A stretch of DNA of 64,000 nt from Paraphysoderma sedebokerense (lineage: Eukaryota; Blastocladiomycota; Physodermatomycetes; Physodermatales; Physodermataceae): NCBI GenBank assembly GCA_025602915.1, contig JAHLJZ010000012.1, positions 1-64,000 on the forward strand, written 5' to 3'. Position 1 is the stretch's first letter, and each line of letters begins with the position of its first letter. The notes below the pieces were generated by a model. That model was not told where the DNA came from. It made no database searches and worked only from the letters and a program-made list of their open reading frames with translations. The position numbers and the translations under genes were made by a program. Below, one piece after another: positions 1-10,653 of this stretch.

Positions 1-882
1 CGTTTACCTGACATTGTTACTTTATTGTATGTATCTGCACATTATTATGTTCATTAAATCATTGACGGAAAGCGAAATCAAATGCATGAGAAGATTAATT
101 AAGATTTTGTAGTAGTTAGTTGGTTAACCTAGTGAAATATGCTTCTATTAGTTGGATTGCCAGAAAGAGTGTCAATACGTCGATATTTGATTTTGACTTT
201 TAAGTTCCATCTGCCTATTTTCGTTTTCCAAAGGAAATAATACTGATTTTAAGCCCCCCATAACCAATCTATGAACCAGAGTCAGGTACTCAGAACGGTT
301 TGTCCAATTATGGTTGACGGCCATGCAAGATGGAAGCACACTTGATGACAGAAAGGCAGGCTACTATATCTAGTAAAATCAAAGCGATCATCTAATAAAT
401 GAAGCTACATGTGAATACAAAGAGGGCGAACTTAGAGAATGGTCCACGCAACATTCTTATGAACGTAAGCGGTAAGGAAAGGATCTTTAGTGGTCGAGCT
501 AATCATAATGGTTAATACTAATAGTTAAGTGTACCTCAGATGGGCTTTCGTTGTCTCAACCGCAAGACAGATTTGCTCTAGTTTCTATCGATGCTTCGAA
601 AAATTGCGCAAGTCCTTAGACAACCGTCCCATCACCCCCGGTGATATCTTTATCAGTTATATGTGATCTGTTCATGTCAATATCTGACAGCTTACAAGTG
701 CGCGTTGGGGTTTTTGTTGCTCTTTGTAATGGCTGCCGACATAATCATGTCTAACCCTCAACTCTTCCCTCGATTCTCAAGTATTCAACCATCATTTGGT
801 CTTATAAACTCTTCAGATGGTTTTCTCATTAACTTTTTTTAATTAGGTTATAGATAACTTAGATTGTTCCGGCTATTCGTAT
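1..882. other. Left edge, no recognisable gene
   Basis: No open frame of useful length, no RNA gene and no repeat was recognised on either strand. It may hold the 3' flank of the MutL-type gene to the right, or small exons of a gene outside the window. Confidence 0.4.
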
Positions 883-3800
883 TCAGCCTGATACTGAACA
901 AATACTAATAAGCACTGGTGTCATCAATTCACCACTTCCAGTACACTCGACACCGCGTGAAATGGTTATGCCGCCACCACTCGCAACCCACAGTCTGTAG
1001 ATTTTCCATACTTCCTTGCGTTCCGCATCCACTCTGGTACTGCCATAATCACCATCGTTAGAATTCTCTGCTTTTAATATTCGGAAGCACAAAGCAACTC
1101 GAGGATTGGTTGATTTTGAAAATGCAGCTCTTTTTGATATTCCCGTGTTCGAGTCCATCTCATTCATATCGCAATCTCTATCATGAAATTTGAGCATATC
1201 ATTGGCAAGACGAGTGGCTTCACCATCGAAATATTGGCGAACGGGGTGCAAAAGAATTGTCCCATCGCTGGAGTCATTAACTTTGATCAAGTCCAAGAGT
1301 TGTAAAAAATACGTTTGAAGTAAATTGGTATCAGTAAAGTCTGGGATCAGATTGGTTGTCGCCGTTAGAGCAATGTATCGGGTCGACCGAACGGTGTCTC
1401 ATTATCGGAAAAATAAATTAGCCTTATAGTACGCATCACCGTTACTTAATGCCTCAACATACCATAATGTATCCAAACTTCCAATCCATTCATCCTAAAT
1501 CGGTCGTCAGTGATTTGTTTCGGGATGTAAATTGATTGCTCACCAGACGAATCGTCCGTTAATCGTAATATTACATTCCATCGATCCTTTCCGACCTGCC
1601 TAATTAGAGTTGTGATAGTTATGCATAAGCCGTTGTTTTGATGTGGAGATAATAGTGGAGGAGAACATTGTAATGACTAAATAATGTACATACTCTGGCG
1701 TGAGGCAAATAGATTTGGGTAAACGGTAGTTGATTGGCAGTTTATGATTTTGCAGGAGACGTCGTAGCATTAATTCCGTAGCGGCACTATGGAGTAGTAC
1801 ACAAGCTGGATTTAGTTTCTGACTTCTGACACCGACTAAATTACGGGCAATATGCATCCAGGATTTCTTTACCGTTTCACATCCAATACAAATAATTGCC
1901 CTTCATCTGAAATCACCCACATTTGGCGTGAGTTACCTAGTTCGCTGGGTATATTACAAGCTGCGTCTGAGTTTGGGCTGCCGTTGATATTAAGTCTCCC
2001 TAAACATCCGGCTTTTGCAGTTGCTACAGGAACATTGGCTTTCTTGTACATCAACCTCAATTTTGGCAGTTTAGAACGCCATCCATGGATGTTTCCGGGT
2101 GTGAAGGTAGTGACGTTGACAGGAACATAATCTTTTGGGAGCGGTAGGCCTTTTTCGGACGGAAGTATTTCACGAAAAGATGTATGTTTAGATCGAGGGG
2201 ATGAACTTGAAGAAGGGAAGAGATAATTGAGAATAGTGACGGCTGGAGTGGTGCCTGTTGAAGTTGAAACTTTGCTCTGTGTGGTAAAAGAAAGATTAAA
2301 TCAGTGTTTAGAACTCGGGGTTTCCCATGTCAGAAAAACGAAGGTTACCGTTAATGCAAGACATTTGGTTTTCTTCTTTGTAGGTGTAAGTTTGTCGTCG
2401 GATTTCATGTTGTCTGGCCTCAATCGCTTTCTGGACACCACATCTTGCTGGCTCAAATCTAATCATGGGCTCATCGTCAATGAAATCAGAACAAAAACAC
2501 AGAGAATGCATTCCACTCTTTACCATGGCTTTCGTCAGTGGCTGAGGTCGAACGTCCGCTTTGACCATTTGTAAGTGGGGAAGAACTTCCGAACAATAGT
2601 TGTTTAGGCGATGTCGGGGTAATTTCAGACACCGCTGTAGGAATTGAAACTCCAGATGGCGTAAAATCCGATGCCTTCTCCAAATTCTCTGTTGATTGCA
2701 ATACTTTGACTGGGGACCGAAAAATCGGATGATACCCTTTGCTCCATTCCAATAGAGACTCTTTTGGGTGATTCAGATTGATAGATGTTGCACAAGTTGG
2801 TTCCTCGTTCGTCGATTTTAGCGGTGTTGGTGAGTTTTCCTGGATGGAATTGTCGGAGGTGTCGGGACTGAATTTGGCCAGTTCGTCGGCTTCGCTCCTC
2901 GTTATGATTGATGATGCTATTGCAACCTCATCGTTTTGACTTTCAATCTGACTCAATTCATCGCAGTGCACATCAGTATCAGAATTGATACTTATCTCCC
3001 AAATATCTTCTATAGCTTTTTTGACGGCTTCCTCGACGTCATGCAGCCTGTCAATCCTAACATCGTTCTTGCTAGGCTCCCAATTGACATCGTATCCTTT
3101 TTTAACGGTAAGGTTGAAGTAAACGAAGGGCAATTTTCTTACTTCGCTGCCACAGAGAGACTGATATGCTTTCTTTATAAGAGTGGCGATAGATTTGATT
3201 GGGATGATTGGACGGTTGTTAATGAAATAATATTGTTTATCAATTTTTTCTAAAGCCGTAGGATCTATGAGTTGGAATAGAGTATGAGTTCTAGCACTAA
3301 GCAAGATTGATAGATTTAGAGAAGAGGGATTATACGCACCCGAGTTTTTTTTTGGTAAACAAAACTCAAATGTAATGTTGTCTTGACTGGCAGTGTTTTC
3401 AGAATTTGGTATACTGTATTCTAAGTATTGTAATTGAGATATCAGGTGGTTGCCGAAGAGTAAGCGAGCCGCACTCTAACATTAAAAACACACCATTGAA
3501 TCAGTACACGTTCAATGGAAAGCCGAAAAAAGATATGTCAATCTCAGTTTTGAGTAATCTAAACTGTACGAACCATAACATTGTCGGCTTTCGCCTTCAT
3601 CCATGATGCGAATTGGGTTTTTGTATTCTTGGCACCTTGATTTTCCGGGACGTGCTTTAATGAAAACCGGATGGACGGAAGACATAATGCATAGGCTTCC
3701 AACATTTCTTTCACCGCCTTGAAATTATTCTTGCCTGTTCTCAATGCTTCCTGTCTCCGAACAGGAAGCTTTTGGAACAATCGATTTACGACTACAGTTG

Positions 3801-4749
3801 TGCCGGTTGTGCCGCAAATAGACTTCGAGCTGAAAATGGAATGGAGATTTCATTAGATATGCACCAAGACCATATAACGTTCAAGTGCTAATGAGAACAG
3901 AGACAATGAACCTTATGATTTCACCACTGTGGTCTATTTCGTAACAAACTGCAACTTCATCGCTATCAGTTTTTGTTGCGATACTGAATGATTGGGCAAG
4001 GCTGGCAATGGAATTCAAGGCCTCTCCTAGAAAGGATAGATTTAACCGCATCCCAAAATTGAATATAATAATGTCAAAATTGAAATACAGCCATAAATGT
4101 TTCTGAGAATTTCAAAGAGCTGATACGAAGCATAATGATATGATGAAGAATGGCGGTAGCGCACCTCGGAATCCAAACGAACGAACATCATCTAAGTCCT
4201 CGAACTTGGCGATTTTACTGGTGTAATAACGTTTAGCCATGTCCGGCCTATCTGTAAGAGGAATGCCAACACCATCGTCTTTTGATTTCGAAAAGAGAAA
4301 GATTCAGTTTTTGGGAGTTGCTGGCGCCACCAAAATTCCTCAACCTATACATACCTTTGACCTTTATCCAATTTGTAAAATAAAGAATGTGCGTTGTTAG
4401 GTTATTACTCTCAGCATTGAATACAGCGTTAAAGAATATAGTGCATACCGTAATACTTGTCAACCCGAATCCCACCAGCTTAACTTCGATCGCGGTTGCA
4501 TTTGCATCAAGAGAATTCCTATTTGGCGTGAGATAGTTCTGTTAGTGTCGATATTATCATAACCTATTTGAAACACAACTGTAGATGTAGTGCCAAATGC
4601 TGAATCAATCGGCCTGGTAAATTTAATTGAGGCTAGGCTCAAATTGATAAATACTCGACTAGTTCTTTCACAACACTCCTGACGTCCACAATGACTTGGC
4701 CGCTGCATATTTGGCGGGCGGTCGTCTTGCTGAGAGCTGCAATTGGCAT
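883..4749 (-). CDS. PMS1: MutL-family mismatch repair protein, PMS1/MLH2 type
   Basis: This is a DNA mismatch-repair ATPase of the MutL family, which acts in the nucleus as a heterodimer with MLH1. The first ATG (4749) opens MPIAALSKTTARQICSGQV. The GHKL motifs follow across several exons: VKELVE|NSLDA after an intron of about 140 nt, then KDDGVGI near 4250, YYTSKI and FGFRGEALNSI (about 4000-4210), and GTTVVVNRLFQKLPVR near 3790. The transducer domain (2900-3300) reads FINNRPIIPI and DVNWEPSK. A Ser/Thr-rich linker follows (2490-2850), then a divergent C-terminal domain (883-2270). In the C-terminal domain LFVLD aligns where PMS2 has its DQHAxDE endonuclease motif, but that motif is absent, as in human PMS1/yeast Mlh2. 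The ICSGQV start also favours a PMS type over MLH1. Exon joins below about 2000, including a frame change near 1850, and the 3' end are uncertain. Confidence 0.82.
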
Positions 4750-4988
4750 GAGTGTGAATTTACAGGCGATAGTCAACAGTTAAAGACGAAGCAGAACATC
4801 CGAAGTATCTATGAGCAGTTCACGGTTTGGAAGTGCGAGAGAAGCAGCTACAGAGCATTAGAGCACGATCATCATTGAAATTATTTCTTCAATCGATGCA
4901 TCTTTACATACAAAAGTAATATCGTGTACATTCTGGATATTGATGTGTACTATTTACAAATAATCATCAGATTATCTTGGGTTCTCCT

Positions 4989-6324
4989 TCACTTATTTGC
5001 TCCTTCACGTTTCAGATATACATAACTCTCCGTGCCGAATCCTTCCATTGATACAACCTCTACCTCCCCGCCGAAATATCTAGCATACAATCTCGAAAGA
5101 CTCAAGCCGTGTCCACCGGGTCTATAAAGCGGTTGTGAAATGTATGTTGGCAAATCATTCTTTAATTCAGTTTCCCTCAACGGGTTACGCTGGTTTGATA
5201 TAGGGGCACTATCGGTGGTGTCTGATGAATTCACGGCTTTCGTCGATAACCCAAAATTAAATAGGTCCTTCAAGCAGGACTGGGCAAGACCTGTCCCTCT
5301 GTCCGATAACCTAAATGCGATATCTTCGCCACTGTTTGTCCAAATACAGGTAAAGAGGAGACGTAAGCGTTAATGGACGAAGGAATGAATCAAACTAATA
5401 AATAGACGTGTACCCTTTCGCGATGACCAATTTCAGAGGTGGAATTTCCTTGTTATCTCTATGTCGTTCACTGACCGCCCCCATGCTATTCTTTATAACT
5501 TCAAATAGAATTCTATGCAGATGGCTTTCGACGTATGCGGTGGTCAGATTTCTATCCTTCATCACCAGTTCTACAGTCGGTGCGGGTTGATTGAAATGTT
5601 GACGACAGATTACTTGAGCATCAGCAATTGCTTTCTCGGCAATTTTGTGAGGTTGAATAAGTCGTGCGAGGGGTGCTTTATTCTCTATCAGATTAATGTA
5701 TTCAGCTAAAATGCAACGACAGCTGTCAGAACGGTTTCACGGGGATAATTTTGGTTTGGCGCAGCAACAGTTAAAATTGAACAGACAGAGTGTTCACACA
5801 AACTTACCCATTAACAAACTACTTCCAATGTTCAGGTTGTAAAAATCTTCCAATAACAGAAGCATCATTCGAAATCTGTCTTTGGATAATTGAACCGTAG
5901 ACAGACGCCTTAGCCCTTCCTGAGCATGGTCAATTGTTCCATTGTGTCTCGATTGCAAGGCTTTTAAAGTGTTTGGAAACTCTTGATTTTTGTCCTGTTC
6001 CATGGTACTAGACGGTTTTTGTATTTGACTCAAAATAGATATATCTTGAACAAAGCGTTCTATTGTCGAATGAATTGACTCTGACGATGTTATGGAGGCG
6101 GCAGAGGGCATGATTTTTGTGAGTGAAGAAAGAATAGCGACTGACTGAGCATGTCTAGCAGGGATTTCATCGTATATCCGTCGAGACAAGGATTGCAAAG
6201 GCTGCGCTTGACCGAGAGAGGCAAGAGTCGGTGTGGTGGGGTTCAATGGACCGGCCGATAGACTTGGGGGCAGCCTTTTCAACAAGCCCTTCGGTATCAG
6301 TCTTGTCGTGATAGGGTTTACCAT
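4989..6324 (-). CDS. Pyruvate dehydrogenase kinase (mitochondrial protein kinase family)
   Basis: This mitochondrial GHKL-fold kinase phosphorylates E1alpha and so shuts down the pyruvate dehydrogenase complex. The ATG at 6324 begins an Arg/Pro-rich presequence. Exon 1 holds the helical N-terminal domain (SLSRRIYDEIPARHAQSVA, then FRMMLLLLEDFYNLNIGSSLL) and ends at a GTAAGT donor near 5808. The next exon carries the N-box HRILFEVIKNS (ExxKN). The last exon, after a short intron near 5375, carries the SDRGTG ATP-binding D-box, GGHGLSLSRLYARYF (G2 box) and the family ending SMEGFGTESYVYL. The GLSLSRLYARYF pattern is closer to PDK than to the branched-chain kinase BCKDK, but BCKDK is the alternative. 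All the ATP-binding motifs look intact. The gene lies tail-to-head with the MutL gene, about 240 bp apart. Confidence 0.9.
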
Positions 6325-7657
6325 CCTCGGATGCAACTTTTGAATTGTAATTTATCTATAACCTTAACAGTCGAAGGGACCGAGTAAATCTAATTTTGGC
6401 GGCAGCGTTCTGTGGCTGAGCGGAGTTTGTTGAAAATTGCTAACGGTCACAAATGGGTCGCAATTGTGGTCAAATTTTGCGTTTTACAATGGAGACGGAA
6501 TTGAGGTACTGCTGACTTTTAAAATACTGTACGTTTGCTATCGAAAAACCTGCGGACAGAACATCAAATATTACTGCGCTGTCGCTCTCACAATGGAAAA
6601 ATCCCCCAGGTGACTCACCTTTGTACCGTGGCTCACGGAGAACGTTCTGATTCGACCTGATCTGACTCGGTGACAAGAAACATTGAAACACCCTGAATCA
6701 TGAAAATGGACCGCTGCATTCACCCAGAACCGCAGATGTTGCGATCATTCTGGACGACAATAAAGTGGTTATTTAATCACTGCAACGGAATGAGCTTATC
6801 ATATTCAACTTTCATCTTCTGGCGACACCGGAATCTCAAATGTCGCGAGCGATATGCGCCGCCTCTACTACACAATACATTCAATAATGTCACAAAATGC
6901 GGCATAAAAAGAACAACCTAGTATATGTACTGCCGTTGTCTGCTGCCGTTGTGGTGCCGAAATATCTCGGAATTCGGTTGACATGACTGAAATTGCATTG
7001 TCCTGCTGTCGTAATTAAACTTTGATACATGCCCTTTTGGATTGGATTGCAATCTCCAACCGTACATACTTCGGATGACAACGACGTTTTCGACAGCTAA
7101 ATGTTCAGTATCATTGTTCGAACCAACGTGGTTCTCCTTTCCCTGATCAACCTCAACCGCGCAGCCGACGTTCTTCATTCTATCTAGCAGCGCAAATAGC
7201 CGACAGGGCACCACTGTTTTTGATAACTCAAGTGCCGTCGATGTGAAGACGTACTTTGGCAAGAAGCTCGAAAGGACAATTCATCTGTTATGAACTTTTT
7301 CTTTTTTTACACATCGAACGAATCATAGAAAGAATCAAGCATTAAGCTGCTAGCAGCAAGATGTTCCTATCCTGGTATATAGACAGTTGGCGATCCTCTC
7401 TTCTCTATCCATAGATTGAAGTTAATCCGCATTGAATGATATAATCATGAATTCGAAATGAATAAACAAAGTCATGTTATGCAAACTCGCATGTTGCTAT
7501 GATTACAATTGCCATATGATAATTGAAAAAACAGCCGACAATAACAGTTGATTTCAGTTAAGCAAAACATCATGAAGCTCCCATTATAACAAATTCTAAT
7601 TCTCCAATATACAATGTCTTAAAGTTGATATGTCGATGTCAAGAATTTATTTACTCT
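6325..7657. other. Gap with one doubtful small frame
   Basis: No gene is securely supported. The longest candidate is a 114-residue minus-strand frame at 6918-7262 that starts MPKYVFTSTALELSKT and has no recognised domain. Another minus frame at 6470-6691 overlaps nothing. Either could be an exon of a small spliced gene or a decayed remnant. The stretch 7263-7657 is AT-rich and looks non-coding. Confidence 0.3.
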
Positions 7658-8784
7658 TTATTCGTCGTCATCATCATCATCGTCGTCTGCACCCTGGACT
7701 TTTGACCAATCAATTTGTTTGCCCCGAGTGCGACGGCCAGTATTAATAATATTGGTTGTATCGAGGTAATCTAATAAAACGCGCAGAGTGCAGTTATATC
7801 TAGAAGTCAGCTACTTGTATTTCCGTATATTATTTAATGGAAAGCAGAACAGGCATACCGAGCTCATTCTCAGACAGCTCATCTTCAGAAATATCTTCAG
7901 AATCAGAACCAGCTTTGGATTTTTTCGCTTTCTTCTACCCATGTCATTACAAGGGTTGGTTAGCTTTGTTCTACATCACAAGGCACTAAACACATGGCAC
8001 CGTGAACGCACCTTGGCTGGTTTGGCTTCTTTCTTAGGTGGTGCCTTAGCCTTGGGTTTCTTTTTCTTCTTTTCGGATTCAGATTCAGATTCTTCTTCAG
8101 ATTCTTCTGCAAATCATACGAACGAAATATCAGCGAGATAAATAAACGAACAAATCAAATCAGCGTCACAAAATTTCGGTAATATTGACGTAAAGTAAAA
8201 TATATGATCTGTACCTTCTTCTGAAACTTCTTCGTCATCGACAACAAATCCGTCTTCGACATCGTACTCATCTTCGTTCACTTTACGCTTCGATCCAGCC
8301 GGAATTGGTTTAGATTTAACCGGAGAGGCAGGTTTAGCGCTGACTTTTGGCTTTTGAGGTGCACTAGAGAGAGTAAAGCATCCAAACGTAATATGGTCAG
8401 AGTCAAAGTCACAACACAGAGGCAGCAGTTTTCATTGAAAGACATTCGAAATCCATCTGGATCAAAAGGCCTTGTAAAGGCTTTGGAGGGATTTGTAAAC
8501 AAACGAAGTGGTCCCAGTCCATCCAATGCGGCACCGATCTTGATTTACAGCTGCAAGATGCAATCCACTAATTCTGAAAGTTTAAGAGAGCACATCGTTA
8601 TCTACGTCTCGCTCATAAGCTCTCCAAAATTGATTTCAAACATTGAATAGTGAAGGATCGCATGATATCACCAGCAGAGAAAAGATACAAACGTTTCCTT
8701 CTTCGCTTCGACTTTAGCTTTTGATTCGGCCTCTTCTCTTCTCTTTGCGGCCAGGGCTGCTAGTTTGGCTTTCTTGTCATCCAT
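7658..8784 (-). CDS. Chz1/HIRIP3-like histone H2A-H2B (H2A.Z) chaperone
   Basis: This is a small, highly charged nuclear protein. Exon 1 reads MDDKKAKLAALAAKRREEAE. An intron of about 320 nt follows, long for this window. The next exon has a basic segment (APQKPKVSAKPASPVKSKP), then the acidic YDVEDGFVVDDEEVSEE. The following exons are Ser/Asp/Glu-rich (SESEKKKKKPKAKAPPKKE, KSKAGSDSEDISEDELSEN). The last exon reads LDTTNIINTGRRTRGKQIDW and ends in a run of eight Asp and a Glu. The LDTTNII...GRRTRGK segment matches the CHZ motif that binds H2A-H2B, or H2A.Z-H2B in yeast, and hands it to the SWR1 remodeller. The acidic tail fits a histone chaperone. HIRIP3-like proteins share the motif, so Chz1 versus HIRIP3 is not settled. 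It is read divergently from the neighbour starting at 9279. Confidence 0.75.
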
Positions 8785-9278
8785 GGTATGATATGATATA
8801 TAGTGAATGTGCGGTGGTGGAATAAAGTTCTCCGAACCATTCCTGGTCTCAACTGACGCGTGATCAAAAAGATTTACATAATAGAACGGTCACTAAAATG
8901 AAGTGCACATTTGAATCTCGCCCACAGCAATACTCATAGAAAATATATTCAGTAGTGGTTTTATAAATGTTGTTGGATTGGATTCTTGGGTAATCATCGC
9001 CTGTAATTACTCGCTTGCGGCTGTAACTAATTGAAATAAACGAGAGGCCTATCAGTGAAAATAGCTCCACCATTAGACTTTTCGTATGCCTTTATTTTAG
9101 TATCATTTCATCCATTTTTTGTGATTTTTAATCACCAACATTAGAGTCCACAATACTGTATATTCGATCTGCTCTAGTAGATGCGCCCATGGCAACACCT
9201 CACGTGATTCCAATCAAGATTCCATCTTGGATGAATTGGACCTAAGTTACAAGCCGTTTATACATATAATACACCCTC

Positions 9279-10372
9279 ATGACAACATCAGATCTCATTT
9301 CGAATGATCCAAACCTATCAAGTGACGATGATGCTCCAGAAGCGATTTCCTTATCCACCGGAAAACAGTCGGCATTAAGCGCCAAATTGGTGGAGAAGGA
9401 AGTCCAAAGAAAGTATGTCACTAGCAGTTTTCTTCTGCCTACATAGTACAAATCTGGCAGCAAAACTATCTTGTAACTAACAATATTTATTTTCTAAGGC
9501 TGAAAGAAGAGCAAAAGCGAAAACGAAGGCATAAAGATGAGGTGTTGAAATCTCAAAAGTCTCAGAAGAAGGCTCGAACTGTGAGCTCAGACTCTGTTGA
9601 AACGCCGAACAGTACAGTTAAGGAACAAGAAGATCTTAATGCGGATAATCAGAACGAAGACAATGGAAATAAAGATTTAGAAATGTTGCCTCAAGATTTG
9701 TTGAATTCGGTTGCTCAGATGGAGGAAGAAATGGACGATGAAGAGGCGGATGAATCCGACGAAGAGAAAGAAGGGTAAAGTTCCACTTCATTTCAAGAAT
9801 TTTCGGCACAATTGCACGAAAGTTTCGCCACGGATTGCGTAGCGTGAATTTAATTCTCATTCTACTTAGGTTCAAAATTGACGTGAACAAAAAATCAAGT
9901 AATATTCGACACTTCGATTCAGATGATGAATCCGATTTTGATGACATTTCAAATCATCAAGATGAGGCTAGCATTGATAGGTAAGTTCTCCTTCGGATGA
10001 GAGGTCATTGATTACTAAGATATTAACACTCTTTGTATCTGGAATAGGAATATCAAGGTTGTCGTTCTTCCATCATCCTCCTCTGCTGCTTCCATACCAC
10101 GGATTGCACCTGTACCGGCTTCGTCACATACAGCTAAATTCGTACACAAACAATTATACAATTCACGAGTAAAAAGAGTTCCCGCCGGTGTCATGTTAAG
10201 TTCCAAAATATCGGGTCCGGCTGTTGGATTTGGGCATAGTGTGAATCAGAATGGGACTGCCAACATGAATGGCAATAGTGCGAGTAAAACAGGCCAAGTT
10301 TTATCTCTCGAGGAAATAAAGAAACAGAAGAAATTAAGAAGGAGGGGTCGAAAAGGAGTATTGGGATATTAA
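9279..10372 (+). CDS. NOL7/Bud21(Utp16)-like nucleolar protein
   Basis: Four exons joined by short introns give a charged protein of about 270 residues. The start reads MTTSDLISNDPNLSSDDDAP. A helical basic segment follows (LKEEQKRKRRHKDEVLKSQKSQKKAR), then LEMLPQDLLNSV, an acidic stretch (EEEMDDEEADESDEE), and FKIDVNKKSSNIRHFDSDDE. The C-terminal half is basic and ends KKQKKLRRRGRKGVLGY. The order of RRxxDExxxxQKxxKK followed by LPxDLL resembles NOL7 and yeast Bud21/Utp16, a component of the U3 small-subunit processome that matures 18S rRNA in the nucleolus. The match rests on short motifs, so another nucleolar basic protein is possible. It converges on the protease-like gene to the right. 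Confidence 0.5.
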
Positions 10373-10653
10373 TTGTGGGAATCCATACTCTATTTATATG
10401 AAGAATAAAGGAAAACCAAGAAATATTGCCACTACTGGTACTACTCTATAATTAACTTATAAAATGTGGAAGTCCAAAGCACTCTGTTGAAAGCTGTTCG
10501 GTGTCCGAATGCGTTTTTGCACTTTTATTTCTAAAAATAATACACGCCTAAACTGTTTCAATATCCTCTTAACTCAAATGATATCTCCAGGAGCATTCTA
10601 TATTACATAAATATACAGGATTTTATAAATAATTATAATGTTCTCCGATTCTT

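Noticed and set aside
4515-4662. Open frame (PIDSAFGTTSTVVFQIG) that could be read as the second MutL exon.
   Set aside because: Using it would destroy the ENSLDA motif. Treating the whole stretch as one intron restores VKELVENSLDANAT exactly.
8354-8650. 98-codon plus-strand frame.
   Set aside because: It lies mostly inside the first intron of the Chz1-like gene and partly antisense to its exon, with no recognisable domain.
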